From the NCBI GenBank assembly GCA_946481235.1, contig CAMLME010000054.1:1-11422 (forward strand): 11,422 nucleotides of DNA, given 5' to 3'. Shown here piece after piece: positions 6,374 to 11,422 of this stretch. The notes beneath the pieces were generated by a model. That model did not search any database, was not told the origin of the DNA, and saw nothing but the letters and a program-made list of their open reading frames with translations. The stretch is from an uncultured Methylobacillus sp. (lineage in GTDB: Bacteria; Pseudomonadota; Gammaproteobacteria; Burkholderiales; Methylophilaceae). The stretch's first letter is position 1, and each line of letters opens with the position of its first letter. Made by a program: the position numbers and the translations under genes.

Positions 6374-7138
6374 ATGCTGGTAGTCAAGAATCTGCATGCA
6401 AGCGTGAACGGCAAGGAAATCCTGCGTGGCATCGATCTGGAAGTTCGCGCAGGCGAAGTGCACGCGATCATGGGGCCAAACGGTTCCGGCAAAAGCACCC
6501 TGGCGCAATTGCTGGCCGGGCGAGAAGGTTACGAAGTGACCGAAGGAACCGTAAGCTATCTGGACCGTGATCTTCTGGCGATGCCGCCGGAAGCGCGGGC
6601 GCGGGAAGGCGTATTTCTGGCATTCCAGTATCCGGTGGAAATCCCCGGCGTCAGCATCGCGCTATTCCTCAAGACCGCACTCAACGCGATTCGCCGCGAG
6701 CGCGGGCTGCCGGAGCTGGATGCGATGGACTTTCTCGGGATGGTGCGCGACCGGATGAAACAACTGGGGATGGATGAAACCTTCCTTACGCGCGCCGTGA
6801 ACCAGGGATTCTCCGGCGGCGAGAAAAAGCGCAACGAGGTATTGCAACTGGCTGTGCTGGAGCCGCTGCTGGCCATACTGGACGAGACCGACTCCGGGCT
6901 GGATATCGATGCACTGAAGACGGTCGCGGACGGCGTCAACGCCATGCGCGGACCGGAGCGGGCGATTGTGCTGGTAACACACTATCAGCGTTTGCTGGAT
7001 TACATCGTGCCGGATCATGTGCATGTGCTTTCGCAAGGCCGCATCGTCAAATCCGGTGGGCCGGAACTGGCGCGGGAACTGGAACTGCATGGTTACGGCT
7101 GGGTTGAAGCCGAGAATGCAGCGAGACAGGTGGCTTGA
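6374..7138 (+). CDS. sufC: SUF system ATPase SufC
   Basis: A 254-residue soluble ABC-type ATPase, the usual SufC length (about 250). Walker A is GPNGSGKST (34-42), Q-loop Q85, the signature FSGGEKKR (146-153) is the SufC-specific variant of LSGGQ, Walker B is LLAILDE with the following TDSGLDIDAL (166-180), and the switch histidine is H203. ATP-driven dimerisation of SufC reshapes SufB-SufD to expose the cluster assembly site. AAGGAG at 6361-6366 overlaps the sufB stop and lies 7 bases before the ATG. sufD begins at the very next base after the stop. Confidence 0.97.
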   Translation: MLVVKNLHASVNGKEILRGIDLEVRAGEVHAIMGPNGSGKSTLAQLLAGREGYEVTEGTVSYLDRDLLAMPPEARAREGVFLAFQYPVEIPGVSIALFLKTALNAIRRERGLPELDAMDFLGMVRDRMKQLGMDETFLTRAVNQGFSGGEKKRNEVLQLAVLEPLLAILDETDSGLDIDALKTVADGVNAMRGPERAIVLVTHYQRLLDYIVPDHVHVLSQGRIVKSGGPELARELELHGYGWVEAENAARQVA

Positions 7139-8464
7139 ATGAACGTCATGGAAATTTCGCATAGCGATGAACTGGAGCGCGTCCCCAAGGGACTCGCCGG
7201 GCACGATGTGCCGTGGGTGATTCAGGCGCGCCAGATGGCGTTTGCGCGGTTTGCCGTGCAGGGTTTTCCGACGCGTCGGGATGAGGAGTGGAAATATACC
7301 GATGTTTCCGTGCTTACGCGCCGCGCTTCGCTGGCCCCCGACCATATCCCGCCCGACCCCTCTTCCGAGGCGGCCCTGCATGCATGGTCGCTGGCGCAGG
7401 AAGGTACGCACCTGATGGTATTCGTGAACGGCCACTTTTCGGAAGAGCTGTCGGCCATGGGTGAATTGCCGGAAGGGGTCCGCCTGGACAGCCTCGCGCA
7501 ACGACTTGAGGATGGCGACGAGCTGCTGCGGCCTTATTTCGAGGGTGAAGAGCACACCGTGTTCGGTGCGCTCAACAATGCTTTTGCAACCGATGGCGCC
7601 GTTATTTCCTTGTCGCCGAATGCAGTGGTGGAAGGACCGATCTATCTGTTGTTCATCGCCAGCGGCCATGGCGTCGCCATTTATCCGCGCAATATCGTGC
7701 TGGCCGGTGCCGGTGCGCACGCCACGATTATCGAACACTACATGGGCACGCTGGACTCGCACAATTTCACCGACGCGGTGACTGAGCTGAGCCTGGGGGC
7801 CGCGGCCGATATCCGGCATTACAAGCTGTTGCAGGAAGGGCCGGCAGCCGTGCATATCGCCGGCATCCATGCCGAGCAGCAGGCGGATAGCCAATTTGCA
7901 TCCCACTCCTATGCACTGGGCGGCCACCTCGGGCGCAACGACATTACAGCGCGCCTGCTCGGCCCCAATTGCCACTGCACCATGAACGGGCTGTATCTGC
8001 TGGATGACAAACAGCACATGGATCACCACACACGCATCGATCATCTGGCGCCCGACGGAACCAGTCGCGAGGCATATCGCGGAATCCTCGACGGAGCATC
8101 GAGAGGAGTCTTCAACGGCAAGGTGATCGTGCATCCGGGTGCGGTCAGGACCGATGCTAACCAGTCCAACCATAATTTGTTGTTGTCGCGCCAGGCGGAA
8201 GTCGACACCAAACCGCAGCTGGAGATATTCGCCGACGAAGTGAAGTGCACGCACGGTGCGACGGTGGGCCAGCTGGATGACGATGCCTTGTTCTATCTGT
8301 GCTCGCGTGGCATAGACGCCGATCTGGCGAAATCGATGCTGGTATATGGCTTTGCCAACGACATCATCGAGAAAATCGAGAATCCGACCTTGCGCAACCG
8401 TGTCGAGCATCTGGTGCTCGACCGTTTGCCGCAGGGCGAAAGCATCAAGGAACTGATGACATGA
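7139..8464 (+). CDS. sufD: Fe-S cluster scaffold subunit SufD
   Basis: A 441-residue SufD, partner of SufB in the SufBC2D scaffold; slightly longer than E. coli SufD (423). The N-terminal helical part contains FPTRRDEEWKYTDVS, typical of SufD, and the beta-helix core ends in KCTHGATVGQLDDDALFYLCSRGI, where H372 corresponds to E. coli H360, the residue that forms the cluster site with SufB C405. The ATG directly follows the sufC TGA with no gap; M4 is an alternative start. The TGA overlaps the sufS ATG (ATGA, 8461-8464). A very long open frame on the opposite strand here is a composition shadow. Confidence 0.96.
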   Translation: MNVMEISHSDELERVPKGLAGHDVPWVIQARQMAFARFAVQGFPTRRDEEWKYTDVSVLTRRASLAPDHIPPDPSSEAALHAWSLAQEGTHLMVFVNGHFSEELSAMGELPEGVRLDSLAQRLEDGDELLRPYFEGEEHTVFGALNNAFATDGAVISLSPNAVVEGPIYLLFIASGHGVAIYPRNIVLAGAGAHATIIEHYMGTLDSHNFTDAVTELSLGAAADIRHYKLLQEGPAAVHIAGIHAEQQADSQFASHSYALGGHLGRNDITARLLGPNCHCTMNGLYLLDDKQHMDHHTRIDHLAPDGTSREAYRGILDGASRGVFNGKVIVHPGAVRTDANQSNHNLLLSRQAEVDTKPQLEIFADEVKCTHGATVGQLDDDALFYLCSRGIDADLAKSMLVYGFANDIIEKIENPTLRNRVEHLVLDRLPQGESIKELMT

Positions 8465-9711
8465 AGCTTGTTGAAATACCGACAATGGACGAAGTGCAAG
8501 TGGAACGCTGGCGGGCCGACTTTCCTATCCTGGAAAGCGAGATTCACGGCAAGCCACTGATCTATCTGGACAATGCTGCCACGACACAGAAGCCGCAAGC
8601 GGTGATCGATGCCGAGGCGCGCTATTACCGCGAGGACAACGCCAACGTGCATCGCGGCGTGCATGCGTTGAGCCAGCGCGCGACGGATGCGTTTGAGGCC
8701 GCACGCACAAAGGTGCAGCGCTTCATCAATGCCGCGCGTTCGGATGAAATCGTTTTCGTACGCGGCACGACCGAGGCGATCAATCTCGTCGCACAGAGCT
8801 ACGCCCGCCCGCGCTTGCGGGAAGGCGACGAAATCATTATTTCCGCGCTTGAGCACCATTCCAATATCGTGCCGTGGCAGATGGTATGTCAGCAAACCGG
8901 GGCGGTATTGCGCGTGATTCCGGTCAGCGATGCCGGCGAACTGGATATCGACGCCTACGAAAATTTGCTGGGCGAACGTACGAAGCTGGTGGCGCTGGCG
9001 CATGTTTCCAACGCGCTCGGAACGATCAATCCGGTGCGGGCGATGATCGCCAAGGCGCATACCCATGGCGTGCCGGTGCTGCTGGACGGCGCGCAGGCCA
9101 TTGCCCATTTGCCGGTCGATGTGCAGGCCTTAGGTTGCGATTTCTATGCGTTTTCCGGGCACAAGATTTACGCGCCCATGGGCATCGGCGTGCTGTACGG
9201 CAAAGCCTTGCTGCTGGAGGAAATGCCGCCTTACCAGGGCGGCGGCGACATGATACGCACGGTGGCTTTCGAGCATACCGAGTACAACATCCTGCCTTAT
9301 AAATTCGAGGCCGGCACCCCGAATGTGGCGGGCGCCATCGGTCTCGGGGCGGCACTGGATTACCTGTCCGGGATCGGGATGGAAACGATTGCCGCCTACG
9401 AGGCAGGGGTGCTGGACTATGCCACGCGCTCCATCGAGGATATTCCCGGCATGCGCTTGATCGGCACGGCACAGGATAAAACCGCCATCCTGTCCTTCCT
9501 GCTGGAGGGCGTGCATGCCCACGATATCGGCACCATTCTCGACCGCCAGGGCATCGCCATCCGCGCCGGCCATCATTGCGCGATGCCGCTGATGAAGCGT
9601 TTCGGCGTGGCGGCCACGGCGCGGGCATCGTTCGCGCTTTACAACACGCAGGAAGAAGCCGATGCGCTGGCGGCAGGCTTGCAGCGCACAGTGGAGCTAT
9701 TCAAACGATGA
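8461..9711 (+). CDS. sufS: Cysteine desulfurase SufS (class II)
   Basis: A 416-residue PLP enzyme that removes sulfur from L-cysteine as an enzyme-bound persulfide, giving alanine. Visible landmarks: YLDNAATTQKP near the N-terminus, H132-H133 in ALEHHSN (cofactor stacking), the PLP-binding lysine K235 in FSGHKIYAPMGIG, the conserved QGGGDMI loop, and catalytic C373 in RAGHHCAMPLM on the short class II loop. Length and motifs match SufS/CsdA rather than IscS. The chosen ATG overlaps the sufD stop (ATGA); the frame runs open further upstream, but that part lies inside sufD, and M9 is an alternative. The stop overlaps sufU in the same ATGA manner (9708-9711). Confidence 0.96.
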   Translation: MKLVEIPTMDEVQVERWRADFPILESEIHGKPLIYLDNAATTQKPQAVIDAEARYYREDNANVHRGVHALSQRATDAFEAARTKVQRFINAARSDEIVFVRGTTEAINLVAQSYARPRLREGDEIIISALEHHSNIVPWQMVCQQTGAVLRVIPVSDAGELDIDAYENLLGERTKLVALAHVSNALGTINPVRAMIAKAHTHGVPVLLDGAQAIAHLPVDVQALGCDFYAFSGHKIYAPMGIGVLYGKALLLEEMPPYQGGGDMIRTVAFEHTEYNILPYKFEAGTPNVAGAIGLGAALDYLSGIGMETIAAYEAGVLDYATRSIEDIPGMRLIGTAQDKTAILSFLLEGVHAHDIGTILDRQGIAIRAGHHCAMPLMKRFGVAATARASFALYNTQEEADALAAGLQRTVELFKR

Positions 9712-10148
9712 ACGAGCTGCGTGATCTCTATCAGGAAGTCATTTTCGACCACTACCGTTCGCCGCGAAATTATGGCCCGCTGCCGTCCGCGAATCGCGAT
9801 GCCGAAGGCCACAATCCTTTGTGCGGCGATCAGTTGAAACTGCATTTGCAGGTCGAGGACGGCGTCATACGCGATGCGCACTTCGAAGGTTCCGGCTGCG
9901 CCATCTCGACCGCTTCTGCCTCGCTGATGACGGAAGTGCTGAAGGGCAAGCGCGAAGAGGAGGCCATGCATCTAATGCAAGAGTTTCAGCGGCTGGTGAC
10001 AGGGATCGGCGAACCCGAAGGCATGGGCAAGCTGAAAGCGCTGGCCGGCGTGCGCGAGTTTCCGTCGCGCGTCAAATGCGCGACGCTGGCTTGGCACACC
10101 TTGCAGGCTGCACTGGAAAACCGGCATGTGCCGGTGACGACGGAGTAA
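9708..10148 (+). CDS. sufU: SufU-type sulfur acceptor / IscU-like assembly protein
   Basis: A 146-residue member of the SufU/IscU family. The N-terminus MNELRDLYQEVIFDHYRSPRNYG and C39-G-D41, C64 and C124 match the SufU ligand set (three Cys and one Asp, which bind zinc in Bacillus SufU). The insert between C64 and C124 (about residues 80-115, including GIGEPEGMGKLKAL) is the SufU hallmark, and the IscU LPPVK motif is absent. In systems where it has been studied, SufU takes persulfide sulfur from SufS by zinc-ligand exchange, replacing SufE. It is translationally coupled to sufS. Its TAA stop coincides with the first three bases of the downstream inverted repeat, which may mean insertion reshaped the 3' end; the protein ends VPVTTE with no sign of truncation in its core. 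Confidence 0.93.
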   Translation: MNELRDLYQEVIFDHYRSPRNYGPLPSANRDAEGHNPLCGDQLKLHLQVEDGVIRDAHFEGSGCAISTASASLMTEVLKGKREEEAMHLMQEFQRLVTGIGEPEGMGKLKALAGVREFPSRVKCATLAWHTLQAALENRHVPVTTE

Positions 10149-10176
10149 GAGCCTCTCAGTAGGTTTCATATACCGC

Positions 10177-10276
10177 GTTGAGCCAGGGCGCGGATGGATG
10201 TAAGGCGCGAGGAGAAGCCAATGGTTATTCCATTGGCGAGCCGAGCAACGCGGCAGACGCCGCGCCCTGGCTCAAC
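10177..10276. repeat. Hairpin arm 1 of the nested element
   Basis: A 17-bp closing stem (10177-10193 with 10260-10276) and an apical 8-bp perfect hairpin, GCCAATGG (10217-10224) / CCATTGGC (10230-10237), around loop TTATT. It carries AAGGCGCG at 10202-10209 and GTTATTC at 10224-10230, both of which recur inverted in arm 2. Confidence 0.75.
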
Positions 10277-10283
10277 CCGAAGG

Positions 10284-10383
10284 GCTGCTTGCCTGCGGGC
10301 GCATTGCGGTGTTGCGGCCTGCTTGTGGAGAATAACTACACTGCGCAGCCCGCGCCTTGCACTGCATCCCGCAGGCAAGCAGC
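10284..10383. repeat. Hairpin arm 2 of the nested element
   Basis: A 16-bp closing stem (10284-10299 with 10368-10383). The apex is an imperfect hairpin, GTGGAG (10325-10330) / CTACAC (10336-10341), around AATAA. Read on the minus strand it has ATG, AAGGCGCG (10358-10351) and GTTATTC (10336-10330) at nearly the same offsets as arm 1, so it looks like a diverged inverted copy. Confidence 0.7.
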
Positions 10384-10417
10384 GCGGTATATGAAACCTA
10401 CTGAGAGGCTCTTAGCC

Positions 10418-10771
10418 ATGCTCGACTGGAAAACACTCATGAATCAGCAGGAAACCCCGGCTACCGGCGAAGAGCTCAAGGCGCGCGTCATCGATGTCCT
10501 GCGCAGCATTTACGACCCGGAAATCCCGGTCAATATCTATGACCTTGGCCTGATCTACGGCCTGGAGATTTCGCCTCAAGGGGAAGTCCATGTACGCATG
10601 ACACTGACTGCACCCAATTGCCCGGTCGCGCAGACGTTTCCCGATACCGTGAAGGAGGCGCTGCTATGCGTGGGAGGTGTCAGCGATGCGAGTGTGGAGC
10701 TGGTGTGGGATCCGCCGTGGAGTCGAGAAAACATGACCGAGGCGGCGCGGTTGCAACTCGGTATGCTTTGA
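10418..10771 (+). CDS. sufT: SufT, MIP18/DUF59-family Fe-S maturation factor
   Basis: A 117-residue DUF59 (MIP18) protein. The family block YDPEIPVNIYDLGLIYG (about 32-48) and TLTAPNCPVAQTFPDTV (62-78, with conserved C68) are intact, followed by the typical VELVWDPPWSRENMTEAARLQLGML. SufT-type proteins assist maturation of Fe-S proteins, probably at the transfer stage; the exact chemistry is unsettled. The ATG at 10418 is preceded by GAGAGG (10403-10408), which lies inside the right terminal repeat of the palindromic element. ATGs at 10391 (inside the repeat; would add MKPTERLLA) and 10439 are alternatives. Separated from sufU by the element, but plainly the same functional cluster. The Rieske gene follows after 29 bases. 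Confidence 0.9.
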   Translation: MLDWKTLMNQQETPATGEELKARVIDVLRSIYDPEIPVNIYDLGLIYGLEISPQGEVHVRMTLTAPNCPVAQTFPDTVKEALLCVGGVSDASVELVWDPPWSRENMTEAARLQLGML

Positions 10772-10800
10772 GAGGTTGTTTTGCAGAAAAGGAGAAGTGC

Positions 10801-11133
10801 ATGAGCGACTGGATCGATGTGGCGGCAGTGGATGACTTCTTGCCCGGCACTTGCCGCGTCGTCGCCACTGGCGACTTTCCCATACTCGTGGTCAATCTCG
10901 ACGGCCGCTATTATGCGGTCGAGAACACTTGCACCCATGAATACGCCGAACTTTCCGACGGCACGTTGGAGGGCGAGGAGATCGTCTGCCCGCTGCACGG
11001 AGCGCGATTCTCGGTGGTGACCGGCGCAGTGCTGGCACCGCCCGCGCTTGAAAATCTGCGGACATTTCCCGTGCGCGTTACCGACGGCTGGGTGGAAGTG
11101 GACGCCGAGGGCGAATATAGCCCCGGAGTTTAG
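10801..11133 (+). CDS. Rieske [2Fe-2S] ferredoxin (non-haem dioxygenase/NirD type)
   Basis: A 110-residue soluble Rieske protein. The ligands are C44 and H46 in NTCTHEYAEL and C63 and H66 in VCPLHGARF, i.e. C-x-H-x16-C-x-x-H. It lacks a signal or membrane anchor, so it is a cytoplasmic ferredoxin like those of aromatic-ring dioxygenases and NirD, not a bc1 subunit. AAGGAG (10789-10794) sits 6 bases before the ATG. As last gene of the suf operon it is a natural candidate electron donor for cluster assembly, or simply a client; no direct evidence chooses between these. No oxygenase genes are nearby. It converges on nuoI with 19 bases between stops. Confidence 0.92.
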   Translation: MSDWIDVAAVDDFLPGTCRVVATGDFPILVVNLDGRYYAVENTCTHEYAELSDGTLEGEEIVCPLHGARFSVVTGAVLAPPALENLRTFPVRVTDGWVEVDAEGEYSPGV

Positions 11134-11156
11134 AGCCTACTGAAAAAGGCTCCTAG
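11131..11156. repeat. Small hairpin resembling the end of the nested element
   Basis: Between the convergent Rieske and nuoI genes, GAGCC (11133-11137) pairs with GGCTC (11148-11152) around TACTGAAAAA, and outer TAG/CTA can extend the stem with a bulge. It overlaps both stop codons. No U-run follows on either strand, so terminator function is uncertain, although the position suits a bidirectional one. CCTACTGA plus GGCTC plus TAG also appear, in the same order and nearly the same spacing, at the right end of the 10146-10414 element (10397-10415), suggesting common origin. Confidence 0.45.
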
Positions 11157-11422
11157 CGATAGGGCGCGTCCTGCGCCCGGTCGGCGGCGATCTGCCGCTC
11201 GAACTTATCCCCGTGCATCAGTAATCCGTTTTTATCGATGACGGCCTGAGTGCGCTCTTCCATATGGAATTCGAAGTAGCGCGTCATGACGACCGCATCG
11301 GTCGGGCAGGCCTCCTCGCAGAAGCCGCAATATATGCATTTGAAGAGGTCGATGTCATAGCGCGTCGTTCGACGCGTGCCATCCGGCCGCTCTTCCGATT
11401 CGATGGTGATGCACATCGCGGG
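11153..11422 (-). CDS. nuoI: NADH-quinone oxidoreductase subunit I (NuoI), C-terminal part
   Basis: The last 89 codons of nuoI, running off the right edge (its start lies beyond 11422). The fragment opens just after the last cysteine of the first 4Fe-4S motif ([11 protein letters not shown]), continues with the family linker [10 protein letters not shown], and holds the complete second motif [12 protein letters not shown]. The tail ends with QDAPYR, typical of proteobacterial NuoI. NuoI carries clusters N6a and N6b in the peripheral arm of complex I and passes electrons toward quinone. The rest of a nuo operon is expected to the right on the minus strand. Its position beside suf is fitting, since complex I is a heavy Fe-S consumer, but the genes are convergent and not co-transcribed. 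Confidence 0.93.
   Translation of the reverse strand, partial: PAMCITIESEERPDGTRRTTRYDIDLFKCIYCGFCEEACPTDAVVMTRYFEFHMEERTQAVIDKNGLLMHGDKFERQIAADRAQDAPYR

Larger units (their letters stand above)
10146..10414. mobile_element. MITE/BIME-like nested palindromic element
   Basis: A 269-base non-coding insert between sufU and sufT. Terminal arms 10146-10177 and 10383-10414 are perfect 32-base inverted repeats (left end TAAGAGCCTCTCAGTAGG). Inside are two hairpins of exactly 100 bases: 10177-10276, closed by a perfect 17-bp stem (GTTGAGCCAGGGCGCGG and its complement), and 10284-10383, closed by a perfect 16-bp stem (GCTGCTTGCCTGCGGG and its complement), with 7 bases between them. The hairpin interiors are related in inverted orientation. 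TA at both outer edges fits a TA target duplication of the IS630/mariner type, but this is weak evidence because TA is self-complementary. No transposase is encoded. As RNA it would fold into a three-way junction. Confidence 0.8.

Noticed and set aside
8299..8460. Longer N-terminus for SufS
   Set aside because: It lies entirely inside sufD in another frame, and the ATGA overlap start at 8461 gives the normal SufS length.
6662..8485. 607-codon open frame on the minus strand across sufC-sufD
   Set aside because: It lies opposite the strongly supported sufC and sufD genes. Its protein is rich in His, Arg and Gln with no recognisable domain, as expected from a composition shadow of GC-biased codons.
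9576..9707. Longer N-terminus for SufU
   Set aside because: It overlaps the catalytic end of sufS. The family N-terminus begins at the ATG at 9708.
10166..10378. Small open frames inside the palindromic element
   Set aside because: Frames on both strands are by-products of GC-rich inverted repeats; none has a ribosome-binding site or a recognisable domain.
10146..10414. CRISPR array or tRNA-like gene in the suf spacer
   Set aside because: There are no regularly spaced direct repeats and no acceptor or anticodon arrangement; the repeats are inverted and nested.
10146..10414. Classical intrinsic terminator separating sufU from sufT
   Set aside because: The structure is much larger than a terminator and no U-run follows any stem. 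It may still affect transcription, but the form is not that of an intrinsic terminator.

Overview
The window looks like chromosome of a Gram-negative betaproteobacterium, most likely in the Nitrosomonadales/Gallionellaceae area. I infer this from the protein sequences: a close OmpR/EnvZ pair, the proteobacterial Rrf2-type SUF regulator, a SufB-C-D-S-U-T cluster, and a NuoI tail of the proteobacterial type. GC content is moderately high and even, and no protein-coding mobile element is present. The genus call is a guess; the phylum/class call is firmer.

Layout. (1) Positions 1-156 hold the last 51 codons of a uroporphyrinogen-III C-methyltransferase (cobA/cysG type). (2) 160-2174, minus strand: an OmpR-type response regulator and an EnvZ-type sensor kinase, overlapping by 4 bases. 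(3) 2175-2461: a 287-base divergent control region with a hairpin against the ompR start codon, tandem GTTACA repeats overlapping a candidate ompR promoter, and a strong GC-rich hairpin in the leader of the next gene. (4) 2462-3920, plus strand: a secreted EF-hand protein, a small membrane protein with a glycine tail, and a Blc-like lipocalin translationally coupled to it through a TTG start. (5) 3929-4291, minus strand: pterin-4a-carbinolamine dehydratase. (6) 4427-11133, plus strand: an SUF iron-sulfur assembly operon (Rrf2 regulator, sufB, sufC, sufD, sufS, sufU, sufT, Rieske ferredoxin) packed with overlaps or zero spacing from the regulator through sufU. (7) 11153-11422, minus strand: the end of nuoI, converging on the operon.

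How the operon works together: SufS removes sulfur from cysteine, SufU is the expected sulfur acceptor (no SufE is present here), SufB-C2-D is the ATP-driven scaffold, SufT and the Rieske protein are accessory or electron-transfer factors, and the Cys3 Rrf2 regulator probably senses cluster status and controls the operon.

The most unusual thing is non-coding. A 269-base nested palindrome (10146-10414) is wedged between sufU and sufT. It has perfect 32-base terminal inverted repeats enclosing two hairpins of exactly 100 bases each, and these hairpins are diverged inverted copies of one another. Its edges contain the sufU stop codon and the probable sufT ribosome-binding site. A short sequence after the Rieske gene (11131-11156) resembles its terminus. 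I read it as a MITE-like or BIME-like element, possibly also a structured RNA in the operon mRNA.
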